Positions 16,149 to 25,045 of a stretch of 46,973 bases of DNA are shown piece by piece (position 1 is the first letter of the stretch; each line of letters starts with the position of its first letter). The DNA comes from a bacterium. Lineage in GTDB: Bacteria; Verrucomicrobiota; Kiritimatiellia; CAIKKV01; CAITUY01. Where the stretch lies: positions 1-46,973 of the forward strand of contig JBAXWB010000035.1 in NCBI GenBank assembly GCA_037128595.1. The letters run 5' to 3'. The position numbers and the translations under genes are program-made. The notes beneath the pieces are model-generated. The model did no database searches. It saw nothing but the letters and a program-made list of their open reading frames with translations, and was not told the DNA's origin.

Positions 16149-18235
16149 CTGCCCCTTTTGTTGATTCGGCATACAGAGTCATTCCCTGATCGGTTAATCG
16201 TTAAGATTTTCTGACTGGATAGCTCATAAGTTTCAGTATCGATCAATGCTTCGACGGGGCCTTCTCCGAGATAACAGAGCAAGTAAAATTCATGTCCGTT
16301 TTTAATCCAGCCGGTAATGCGGATATCTGTCGAACCTGCGGATTGTATATCCTGCAGCCTCGGCAGCTCATTTTTGATCATGGTTTCGGTTAACTCGTTA
16401 AATGGAGCCCTTCCAAATTCCTCAATACCATCTGGCGTCTCCAGAAACCGCGGTCGCGTCCCAAATTGATAAATCTTTAACTTTAACTCAGTGTAGTGTG
16501 CCAGCAAATCCCAAGTGGCTTTGCTCCATATGGACGAACCCGGAACTATGATATGGGAATAAGTCGCATTGCCAATGGTTAGCTTGCCATTTATCATCGT
16601 GGCGCTCTGGAAGTCCGCTTCATCCAGTAACTGGATTCCGACATGCGCTTCCAGGCATGCCAGGACGAGCGCCGTCAACTCCCCCCGCAACCCGCCCGGC
16701 TCGAACTGCCAGAATTTTCCGAGAAGATGGAAGGACTTGATCGGCCATAAAATCGCCACAGGGGCGATTTGAGAGGCACCAAGAAGCAGTTCCTGAACGG
16801 ACGTTAAATCTTTTGACAATTGCAGCAACCCGTCCCTGAATTTTGACGCAGGACCGAAATCAGGCGGGCATTCAAACTCGCGCTCTCCCCTGAGCGAGTG
16901 AAAAATCCCGTGCACCACGGGCGTCGTCATCCCCATCACCGTCTGCCAGTTTAAAATCTTTCGAACGGTTTCGTCGGTGCAGTCCTTTCCCGAACAAGCC
17001 AGGGATTCACTCATCACTCCGGTCATCTGATGCTGCTGCGCCGAAGATACTGCCGAGAGAATCCCCAGATTGATCAGGGGATGTTGCTTATCCCCGACTG
17101 CCGGGATAATGAGGTCGAGGCCGGCAAGAGACAGATATTTCTGCAAGGGCATTAAATTCGAAAGAGTGCCAGCTTGTTGCACGGGATCATCTTCCGGACT
17201 CATGTGGCCGACCAGTTTTAAATGATGGCGCCGACACCAGGTGGACACGGGCTTGAGCCACGCCTGTTCAAAACGTTTTCCGCACCATTCCCGGTAATTC
17301 ACTTTGGAGCGAATGCTCTCAAGGGTTTCACTTTCCGAAAACAGATCAATAAGTCTGGGTCGCAAATCATAGCCATAGTCGTGCTGAAAACTTTCAAGCA
17401 ACCCGGGCGTCCAAGGGGTATCGCCACAATATTTAGCTTCATCAGTAAATATCGCCGTGATCTCCTTTCCAAACATATCTCCCACGCATTGGAGGTATTT
17501 TTCATGAGTGTACTCAATGAATTTTTCAGTAGCCCGGGGATTAAGCGGATCGACATAAAAATTCCATTTCGGGTTAGGCACCGGTTCAACGGTGAACGCA
17601 ACCAGGCAGTGTTGCTCAGGAATACGCCCTATTTTAACCGCATATTCCGGCGTATAGGCCATGGCCCTGTCCGACGTGTAGAGCGGTGTCGCCGGATAAT
17701 ACCATTTGCTGTCCCAGCTTTTCAGCATCGTCCATTGTCGTCGGACCATACCCACCTGCCGGGTCATCTCGGTAACCAACGCCGCATCGCCCTCTGAGAG
17801 TAAGGCGCAGAAGAGCAAGGTCCCCGTTGCAGGAAAACACCACAGACCATCCTGCGTAATGTCCCCTGGTTTCGCCTGATGCATGACGATTCTTTTGGCA
17901 ATGAATTCCGGATGATCCAGAATGATCCGCCCACCGGCGTTGCCACTAGGGAACGGATCTTCATCGTACAGCCAGATGCCGATCCCCTTCGCGGCTAGCT
18001 TCAAAGCCGTCCTGCGGACAAAGTCAAACCAGTCGCTGCTTCCGTAGGGCAGCAACAGACCATCCCGGGGATGCAGACACACTGTCGAGATCTGCGCCTT
18101 GCTGAACGCCTCGATCTGACAGTCTATCGCGGAATCGTCACAGCGGTCGTTCAACAACCAGAAATAGGTTAAACCCAAGGGTGGAAATTTGCTCAGCTCG
18201 GGCATTGCATCAACCTTCTTTTCCTGATTATTCAT
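16145..18235 (-). CDS. GH106-like TIM-barrel glycoside hydrolase
   Basis: The 696-residue protein starts without a signal peptide. It contains LWLYDEDPFPSG-type and FTDEAKYCGDTPWTP motifs (about residues 93 and 260), a Gly-His-Met-Ser-Pro-Glu stretch near 345 and a C-terminal Rossmann-like part. This pattern resembles large TIM-barrel proteins annotated as GH106 or rhamnosidase-like. The Asp/Glu in FTDEA is a plausible catalytic acid, by inference only. It overlaps the GH78 gene upstream by 4 bases (ATGA at 18235-18232) and rhaA downstream by 4 bases, placing it between a rhamnosidase and the isomerase for its product. An alternative start is Met11. Confidence 0.65.
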   Translation of the reverse strand: MNNQEKKVDAMPELSKFPPLGLTYFWLLNDRCDDSAIDCQIEAFSKAQISTVCLHPRDGLLLPYGSSDWFDFVRRTALKLAAKGIGIWLYDEDPFPSGNAGGRIILDHPEFIAKRIVMHQAKPGDITQDGLWCFPATGTLLFCALLSEGDAALVTEMTRQVGMVRRQWTMLKSWDSKWYYPATPLYTSDRAMAYTPEYAVKIGRIPEQHCLVAFTVEPVPNPKWNFYVDPLNPRATEKFIEYTHEKYLQCVGDMFGKEITAIFTDEAKYCGDTPWTPGLLESFQHDYGYDLRPRLIDLFSESETLESIRSKVNYREWCGKRFEQAWLKPVSTWCRRHHLKLVGHMSPEDDPVQQAGTLSNLMPLQKYLSLAGLDLIIPAVGDKQHPLINLGILSAVSSAQQHQMTGVMSESLACSGKDCTDETVRKILNWQTVMGMTTPVVHGIFHSLRGEREFECPPDFGPASKFRDGLLQLSKDLTSVQELLLGASQIAPVAILWPIKSFHLLGKFWQFEPGGLRGELTALVLACLEAHVGIQLLDEADFQSATMINGKLTIGNATYSHIIVPGSSIWSKATWDLLAHYTELKLKIYQFGTRPRFLETPDGIEEFGRAPFNELTETMIKNELPRLQDIQSAGSTDIRITGWIKNGHEFYLLCYLGEGPVEALIDTETYELSSQKILTINRSGNDSVCRINKRGR

Positions 18236-21200
18236 TTTGTTGGATTCACCAACAACTCGCCGGTGCGGAACTGATACGAACCCGCATTCGCATCAAAAAC
18301 AGTACAATTTTCCTGTGTACGGATATTGGTTATACCGTTCACATTTTTTAAAACCTGTCCACTTTCCGTGACCGATGTTTCTGAAGCGCATGGAAGAAAG
18401 ACGGTGGCGCTGGTATTGGCTGGAATCCTGACCGAAAACGTGAACTCAGTCTTTTGCACATGCCATTCCGTTTCGATGGGCCCGTAGGGTGATTCATAAC
18501 TTGCCTTTACATGCGTAAGCTCTCCCACTGGCGTAGGACGCAGGATCATGTGTTTGAAGCCGGGACGCTCCGAATCGGGACGGATGCCCGCCAGATATTC
18601 ATAAAACCAGATGTAAAGATCACCAATGAGCATGACATGGTTTCCGGAATTCATCCCGGGATCAGCCGTATTGCCATTCCATAATTCCCAGATCGTCGTG
18701 GCCCCGTTGGCAATCATATAACCCCAGCTCGGGTAAGTTTTTTGCGTGGCGATGGCGTAGGCTAGATCGGGGCGACCATGATCGGACAATACCCGCATCA
18801 GATACTGGCCACCGACTAAACCAGTCCCGATGTGACCTTTCGTATCATGAACGATCTTATCGACCAGATTGGTGAATACGGCTGCCTTGTACTTGTCCGG
18901 AACCAGACCAAACGCTAGGGATAAAACACTAGAAGTCTGTGTTCCATTATCGTAAACACCGGTTTTTAAATTCAGAAAGCGACCGTTAAAGGCGGTTTTT
19001 ACCTTTTCGGCCAACCGGTCAAAGCACTCGGCGTCAGCCACTTTGCCCAATAGTCGCGCGGACTTGGACATCAGGCGCAGGTCATGATAGAAGTAAGCCG
19101 TGCTGATCAAGGCTCCGTCCGTGTTTCGATGCGGATCGCTGGAGTGGATGAGCGTCAGGGATTCCGGCGGCACACACCAATCCCCATAGGTGTTTTTGTG
19201 TATGAGGCCGTCCTCAAGGAAACCAACCATGTAATCTGTCCACTTCTTCATGCTGTCATAATGCTTTTGAAGAATGCGACTGTCGCCATATTGGTTATAG
19301 AGCATATGAGGGATGATGATGTAGGAACTGGGCCAAGTTACGCCGTCCGTGTAGACCACCCAGTACGAAGGCACCACATCTGGAATGCTGCCGCTTGGAC
19401 GCTGGGTATCACGAATATCCGTCAGCCACTTGGCATAGAATGCAGCGAGATCAAACAGGTAACATTCGCCTTTGGATTCCTCTGAGCGATCCCCTAACCA
19501 TCCCAGGCGCTCGTCCCGCTGCGGGCAATCCGTTGGAATGGAACGATAATTACCCCGTACGCCCCAATAAATGTTGTGCTGGATTTGGTTGAGCAACGGA
19601 TGGGAACAGGTAAACGCTCCCGCCAACGCCAGCGCGTCATGGATCACCCGGCCTTCAAGATTCTCGACCGTTGCTTGCCCCGGAAAGCCCGTGATCTCGA
19701 CATAACGGAAGCCATGATAGGTAAAGCGCGGCTCATAGATTTCCTCGCCTTCCCCCTTCAGGGTGTAGACATCCATCGCTTTGGCACTGCGAATGTTGTC
19801 GAGGAACAATTCACCGTCAGGCTTCAGGGTTTCAGCGTGACGCAAAACGACGCGTGTCCCGCGCGGTCCGCGAACCTTCAACCGGCACCACCCCACCATG
19901 TTCTGACCCATATCAAAGATGAACAGGCCAGGACGTGGCTGGCTCACCGCCGCCGGGCGAAGTGTATCCATCACCCGCATCGGCTCCATCATCTGGGCCG
20001 CCAGTGTGCCTCGCGGGGCTTTCACCTTCACCGCTGAATGCCAGCCCGATTCATCGAAACCGGAACGAGTCCAGCCGGCCATATCCAGGCGTGCATCATA
20101 GTCCTCGCCGTCATACTCGCTGTTGGCGCGAATAGGACCGGACGTCGTCAGCTTCCAAGATTCATCGCTGACGATCCGGCAGGCACTGCCGTCAGCATAA
20201 TCCACTTCGATTTGCAGCAGCAATTTGGGGTAATCAGAAGGGCGCGACTGGAGAGGTTGAGTCAGACGGGGTTCAAAATAACGCCCATTCCCCAAAATCA
20301 CTCCGGCGGCGTTGACTCCGCAGCGTAGCTGATCGGTGACATCCAGTGACACATAGAACACCCGTTTATCGTATTCCGTCAGGGCCGGAGACAACACATG
20401 ATCACCGACTTTGCGGCCATTGAGGTACAGTTCAAAAAGGCCGAGACCGCTGATATAGGCCGTGGCCCGGGCGACCTGTTTCTCCACCGAAAACTCCCGG
20501 CGCAGCATCCGAGCCGGAAGGCATCTGGCCTTCTCGCCAATTTCCTCCCAGGGTTTTACCTCCAGTTCCGTCACGATCCGTATGGATGACCAGGCGGAGT
20601 CGTCAAACGACAGAAGTTCCCAGCCCTCGATCTCCTTGCATTCCGAGCGCCACTGCTGATCGGTAACGACACGCATCGGATCGCCCTGCTCGAACTCAAA
20701 CCGGAACCCCGCCATAAGGCCTTCCGGACGTGATCGAACATTCTCCACTTTAATGGCAATGACATTCCTGCCGGCTTGAACCAAATGGGTGATATCCTCC
20801 AACTGCTTGTGCCCAATTTCTTTCCCATTGATGAATATCGGAAAACCTCCGGTCGCCACGACTTGGCTGAGGGCCTTGGTCACCCGCTGATCCCGCGGCA
20901 GTTCGAATGTACGGCGAAACCAGCAGCAGTCGGATGTGACCTGATCGCCTCCATACCAAATCCATTGTTCCCAGAGTGGTGCGGAAAACCGTTTTTCGTC
21001 AGGCCCGATCCAGCTTGCCTGCCAATCTTCTATCCGGAGCAATCCCATCGTCCACAATGCAGGTTGGCTCCAGCCTGAGACGGTGCCATCCTGGTCCCAT
21101 ACCCGCAATTTCCAATGGCAGGCCATCCGTGATTCCAACGGCCTACCCTCATATCCGACGTGGACGGACTGATCTGTTTCAACCCGGCCACTGTCCCACA

Positions 21201-21396
21201 AATCACCTTGATCACGGGCCAGAAGATCAGCCGTTGAGGCCACTAGAATCTGAAACGCCGTCTGTCGCGCACCGCGACGGTCATCGTTAACCCACCACGA
21301 AAGACGGGGTTTTAACTCGTCAATCCCCTGGGGATTGCTCCGGTTCTCACACCGCAAATGGTGCGGGGTGCCAGGCGTTGATTGTTTAAACATCAT
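18232..21396 (-). CDS. GH78 alpha-L-rhamnosidase, canonical
   Basis: This 1,054-residue protein is a standard multidomain bacterial alpha-L-rhamnosidase that releases terminal L-rhamnose. The order is an N-terminal Ig-like domain (LRCENRSNPQGIDELKPRL onward), a carbohydrate-binding-like beta-sandwich, the rhamnosidase N domain (about 320-490), the (alpha/alpha)6 catalytic domain with DCPQRDERLGW at about residue 621 and TIWELW at about 900, and a C-terminal beta domain (GIRPDSERPGF). The first motif holds the acid Glu and substrate-binding Asp residues, and the second holds the proposed base Glu. No signal peptide is seen, so it is probably cytoplasmic. I start it at ATG 21396 (or 21393). A TTG at 21414 overlapping the upstream stop is an alternative. 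Confidence 0.92.
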   Translation of the reverse strand: MMFKQSTPGTPHHLRCENRSNPQGIDELKPRLSWWVNDDRRGARQTAFQILVASTADLLARDQGDLWDSGRVETDQSVHVGYEGRPLESRMACHWKLRVWDQDGTVSGWSQPALWTMGLLRIEDWQASWIGPDEKRFSAPLWEQWIWYGGDQVTSDCCWFRRTFELPRDQRVTKALSQVVATGGFPIFINGKEIGHKQLEDITHLVQAGRNVIAIKVENVRSRPEGLMAGFRFEFEQGDPMRVVTDQQWRSECKEIEGWELLSFDDSAWSSIRIVTELEVKPWEEIGEKARCLPARMLRREFSVEKQVARATAYISGLGLFELYLNGRKVGDHVLSPALTEYDKRVFYVSLDVTDQLRCGVNAAGVILGNGRYFEPRLTQPLQSRPSDYPKLLLQIEVDYADGSACRIVSDESWKLTTSGPIRANSEYDGEDYDARLDMAGWTRSGFDESGWHSAVKVKAPRGTLAAQMMEPMRVMDTLRPAAVSQPRPGLFIFDMGQNMVGWCRLKVRGPRGTRVVLRHAETLKPDGELFLDNIRSAKAMDVYTLKGEGEEIYEPRFTYHGFRYVEITGFPGQATVENLEGRVIHDALALAGAFTCSHPLLNQIQHNIYWGVRGNYRSIPTDCPQRDERLGWLGDRSEESKGECYLFDLAAFYAKWLTDIRDTQRPSGSIPDVVPSYWVVYTDGVTWPSSYIIIPHMLYNQYGDSRILQKHYDSMKKWTDYMVGFLEDGLIHKNTYGDWCVPPESLTLIHSSDPHRNTDGALISTAYFYHDLRLMSKSARLLGKVADAECFDRLAEKVKTAFNGRFLNLKTGVYDNGTQTSSVLSLAFGLVPDKYKAAVFTNLVDKIVHDTKGHIGTGLVGGQYLMRVLSDHGRPDLAYAIATQKTYPSWGYMIANGATTIWELWNGNTADPGMNSGNHVMLIGDLYIWFYEYLAGIRPDSERPGFKHMILRPTPVGELTHVKASYESPYGPIETEWHVQKTEFTFSVRIPANTSATVFLPCASETSVTESGQVLKNVNGITNIRTQENCTVFDANAGSYQFRTGELLVNPTK

Positions 21397-21410
21397 TGAA
21401 CCGCTGGTTT

Positions 21411-22667
21411 TCAAAGGGACACGACCGTGCCCGTTTTCCGCGCCTTTTCCGCTGCAAACACAATCATATGGCTTTCGAGGGAGACCTCAGGTCCCGTGCA
21501 GATGACGCTTGAATCGCCTTTGGCGACGGCCGCCAGAAACTGCTTCATCAGGCCAAAATCACCGCCGCCATGGCCACTGAGAATGGTGTTGTCACCATTC
21601 GTGATCGCATGCCGGGTCTCCCGTCCAGCTGGCCCAAACAGGAAGTCATTATGGATAATCTCTTCGCCCGTGAATCGCAACGAACCCTTGTCGCCCATTA
21701 TGAAATAGTCGCGCCCGCCAACCGCAAAGGCCGTAGTAATAAAACCAACGGTGGCCCCATTCTCAAACTCGAGATTAACCACCTGATGATCGCAGACATC
21801 GTTGTCACAGGCATAGACGCATCTTCCGTATGGGCCTTCTTTCAACGCTTTGCCCACGCCGGACGGGGTGGTGTCTGCGGTTAATATGTTGACTGGCCAA
21901 CTATCAAGCCTGTCCAAAGCGTCACGCAGGTATATTTTAACCGCCGAATAAGGACATTGGGACTCTATGTGAGTGGGACATTCCACACATCGGTCTGCCG
22001 CTCCAGCCGGCTGGTTCTCGCGCTTAAAATGGCTTAGTCTGCCGAAAGACGAGACCTTCGCACAACGGGACGGAACCAGAACATTTAACAGATCAATGTC
22101 ATGGCAGCATTTGGCCAGCAGAAACGGGGAAGAGACCTTTTCGTTACGGAAATTTCCGCGCACGAAGGAATGGGCGAAATGCCAGGAGCCAACCAATTCC
22201 GTGGCAGCAATATGCTGAACTTTACCAATCAGGCCGCTGTCCACCATGGATTTCAATTTAGCGAACCAATTCGTATAACGCAGCACATGGCAGACGGCCA
22301 GAATCACTTTATTCTTCGTGGCGGCCGCGTAGATATCCTGACACTCCTGTTCTGTCGGCGCCATCGGTTTTTCCAGAAGCAGATGGTATTTCATTCCCGC
22401 AAGCGCCACCGCGATATCCCGGTGCAGGTTTTCGACCGTGCATACCAGGGCGGCATCGGCGAGCTTCGGCTGAGTCAGAAGCTCCTTCCAGTCATGGAAA
22501 CATTTCTCTTTCGTCAGGCCGTGCTCTTTCGCAAAGCGTTCCCGCCACTCCTGACGCGGCTCACAAACCGCCACCACTTCCGCCTCCCCGGGGAATGCTT
22601 TCGCATACTGAGCGTAACCGGATCCTCTGCTTCCTGCCCCAACCACCACAATCGACACTTTATTCAT
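21411..22667 (-). CDS. Gfo/Idh/MocA-family oxidoreductase
   Basis: The 418-residue protein has an N-terminal Rossmann fold with the dinucleotide motif VVVGAGSRGSGYAQ (from residue 7) and the family signature LLLEKPMAPTEQE at about residue 98. Its C-terminal domain includes a Cys pattern (CVECPTHIESQCPYS, about 220-235) seen in some members of the family. Such enzymes oxidise or reduce sugars and cyclitols with NAD(P). The substrate here is unknown but is probably released by the neighbouring hydrolases. The ATG at 22667 has AGGA 9 bases upstream. Its stop lies 14 bases before the preferred GH78 start, or overlaps the alternative TTG start. Confidence 0.88.
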   Translation of the reverse strand: MNKVSIVVVGAGSRGSGYAQYAKAFPGEAEVVAVCEPRQEWRERFAKEHGLTKEKCFHDWKELLTQPKLADAALVCTVENLHRDIAVALAGMKYHLLLEKPMAPTEQECQDIYAAATKNKVILAVCHVLRYTNWFAKLKSMVDSGLIGKVQHIAATELVGSWHFAHSFVRGNFRNEKVSSPFLLAKCCHDIDLLNVLVPSRCAKVSSFGRLSHFKRENQPAGAADRCVECPTHIESQCPYSAVKIYLRDALDRLDSWPVNILTADTTPSGVGKALKEGPYGRCVYACDNDVCDHQVVNLEFENGATVGFITTAFAVGGRDYFIMGDKGSLRFTGEEIIHNDFLFGPAGRETRHAITNGDNTILSGHGGGDFGLMKQFLAAVAKGDSSVICTGPEVSLESHMIVFAAEKARKTGTVVSL

Positions 22668-22710
22668 TGTTTATTTTCCTGTTTAAAATCTGATATCTGT
22701 CCGTTTTGGA

Positions 22711-24987
22711 TCAATACGTGACGCCAACATTGACTTTTCCACCGGTCACAGGCAAAGGCTTGTTTTGATCATGAGCCTTGCCATCGACGGTGACGGACAC
22801 TTTTGCGCCTTTAGTATATTGCACAACATATTCCGTGCCCCGGAAAGAACGCCGATAGCTTTTGAGTTTAATCTCTGCTGGAATCATTTCCGGCCTGACG
22901 TGCAAACCGTCAAATTCCGGTGTCATGCCGGTATAGCCGTTATGGATCAGTCGCAATACCCACGCCGCTGTTCCTGTGTACCAGCCAAAATAGGAGGTGC
23001 CGGCACGATGCTGCGCCTCTTCCCCGAAGATGCAGTTTGTCAGAACAAAGGGTTCGGCGCCGCTGACGTCGCTGGGATTGGCGTGGTTGTCGGGCAGCAT
23101 CATTTCCAGATATTTCCAGGATTCTTCTTTCATGCCAGCTTTTGCCAGCGCGTGCAGGAAGAAAGCGGCCGCATGGTTATACATGGCCCCGTTTTCGTAG
23201 ACGCCGGGCAATTCAGCGCTGACTCGCCCCATATACGGGTCAAAGGCCGGATAGCAGGGAGTAAACAGTCTGAGACCTTTTGCCGTACCCAACCGGTTAA
23301 TCGTCAATTCCAACAGTTTCCTCCGTCGTTCAACGGGAACGGCATCGGCCAGGACGGCCCAGGCCTGTGGATTCATATAGATCTGGCCATATTCGTTCTT
23401 CGGAGAGCCGTAGGGTTGCCCGTCATCACGATACCCTCGGATATAGTATTCGCCTGTCCACGCTTGTGATTCCAGAGCTGCCTGCAACTCGGCAATCCGG
23501 GCATCGGAATCATAGGGAAGCGTCTTTGAAGCGAAGGCCGCCATGTTTACAAGTTCCCGCATCGCGGCGATCAGGCTGAAGGTCACCATCGTGCTGTCGC
23601 CTTTGCCACGGCGTCCGACACCGTCCAAGCCATCGTTCCAATCGGCAAAGCGCATCCGGCACAGTCCATGTTCGCCCCGATCCCCGAACAGATGTTCCGC
23701 AGCCCGGGTTAGATGCAGCCAGACCGGCTCCCGGTCCTTTGTTTCCAGATAAGGCAACGGCTTATCAAGGAAAGCGAGATCTCCGGTTTCCCGCAAATAG
23801 TCGGCCACAGAGAGGATCAACCAATAAGGGCCGTCACTATAAGCCTCCGCATCAATGAACGGCTTCCAGGCACGAATGCCAGAGCCGTCCGGTTTCTGGA
23901 CGGAAAGCACCTCCTCGATCCCTTCTTTCGCCCGCTCCAAATCATAGGCCAACATCCCGGAGGAGTCCTGCAGCACATCACGGAATCCCTTGCGATGGAG
24001 AACCCCCAGTCGGTTCTGCCGCTTCGCCCAGGTATTCGCCAATGAATCCAGACCGGGAATGCCGGAGCGTATTTCTGAATTATTCCGTTCCGTCTCACGT
24101 TTATCCAGCACCTTCTGTTCCTCTCCGGCAAAGGCCTGCCCATTGAGATACTTCCGGCACAACTTCGCGATATCGGCTGAACCGTTGGTCGGCCCCGTCA
24201 GGTAACGCAGCGTTCGCGTCTCACCGGGAGCTAAAGTCAAATGATGATGCATGGCCAGACAGGTTTTCCCGAAGTAACCATCCGTGTTCGAGCACTGCCC
24301 GTTTTTCAGCGCCGTGGCAGCGTTCAAATGCCCTGATATCCCCAGAAATCGCGTCCGGTCCGTGTCCATGGACTCATAGGGCGTCTCCGAAGCGAGAAAG
24401 ACATTATATTTGTCATGCGGCAGTTCAGGAATGCCGTTCTTGACCCAGATCGCGTTGGATTCGGGAACTTTGAAACCCTGGATGAACATGGTCGTGGCAG
24501 AATAAAAACGATACTTCTGGATGGAAAAACCCATCAGATTCACTGGCAGGTAAAAGAACAGATCACGGGTGATGGGAGACGAGGAGGTATTGCTGATGGT
24601 TGCGGCCCAAAATTCCAGTGAGGCCGTCAAAGGGACAAAGGCTTTCAAGTCAACCTTACAGGAAGCGCTCTCACCGGAAACCCGCCAAAAGGCCGGATGA
24701 TATTCACATTGGTAGTTCTCCGGCACCGTTCCAAACGGAACCACGAGTGGAGACCAGGCTGAGCCGTCTTCGTTCCGGATAATGAACGAACGTACGTCTC
24801 CCTCATTCAGTTCGACATCCCGGCCTTGTTCATCCCAATACCGGGACAGCCCCTGCCCAAATTGATTGATCTGAAACAACATCGTCTCGTTGAATAAATA
24901 ATTCTGCCAGCAGCGCGGGGTCATTGGATCCGTCAATATGAAACTGTCGAACTTGTCATCCTTTGTGAATTTCCCGTGTTTTGTCAT
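22711..24987 (-). CDS. GH94-type glycoside phosphorylase
   Basis: The 758-residue protein resembles cellobiose/chitobiose-phosphorylase-type GH94 enzymes. These cleave beta-linked disaccharides with phosphate to give a sugar 1-phosphate. It shows an N-terminal beta-supersandwich (MTPRCWQNYLFNETMLFQ), the barrel motif KGFRDVLQDS at about residue 331, and FADWNDGLDGVGRRGKGDS at about 443, whose Asp is the expected general acid. A C-terminal beta domain follows HNGYTGM. There is no signal peptide. The upstream start at 25026 is a TTG; I prefer ATG 24987, with AGGAAAGAG about 12 bases ahead. It is the first enzyme gene of the cluster, 58 bases after the end of the Gly-rich gene, with no terminator seen between them. 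Confidence 0.85.
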   Translation of the reverse strand: MTKHGKFTKDDKFDSFILTDPMTPRCWQNYLFNETMLFQINQFGQGLSRYWDEQGRDVELNEGDVRSFIIRNEDGSAWSPLVVPFGTVPENYQCEYHPAFWRVSGESASCKVDLKAFVPLTASLEFWAATISNTSSSPITRDLFFYLPVNLMGFSIQKYRFYSATTMFIQGFKVPESNAIWVKNGIPELPHDKYNVFLASETPYESMDTDRTRFLGISGHLNAATALKNGQCSNTDGYFGKTCLAMHHHLTLAPGETRTLRYLTGPTNGSADIAKLCRKYLNGQAFAGEEQKVLDKRETERNNSEIRSGIPGLDSLANTWAKRQNRLGVLHRKGFRDVLQDSSGMLAYDLERAKEGIEEVLSVQKPDGSGIRAWKPFIDAEAYSDGPYWLILSVADYLRETGDLAFLDKPLPYLETKDREPVWLHLTRAAEHLFGDRGEHGLCRMRFADWNDGLDGVGRRGKGDSTMVTFSLIAAMRELVNMAAFASKTLPYDSDARIAELQAALESQAWTGEYYIRGYRDDGQPYGSPKNEYGQIYMNPQAWAVLADAVPVERRRKLLELTINRLGTAKGLRLFTPCYPAFDPYMGRVSAELPGVYENGAMYNHAAAFFLHALAKAGMKEESWKYLEMMLPDNHANPSDVSGAEPFVLTNCIFGEEAQHRAGTSYFGWYTGTAAWVLRLIHNGYTGMTPEFDGLHVRPEMIPAEIKLKSYRRSFRGTEYVVQYTKGAKVSVTVDGKAHDQNKPLPVTGGKVNVGVTY

Positions 24988-25045
24988 AATGAACGCTTTC
25001 TCTTTCCTTTTAATAATTGAACTCAATCAACAACTCGCTCAGGGT

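Noticed and set aside
1-25000. SusC/SusD-type polysaccharide utilization locus
   Set aside because: No TonB-dependent receptor or SusD-like lipoprotein is present; the only transporter is MFS.
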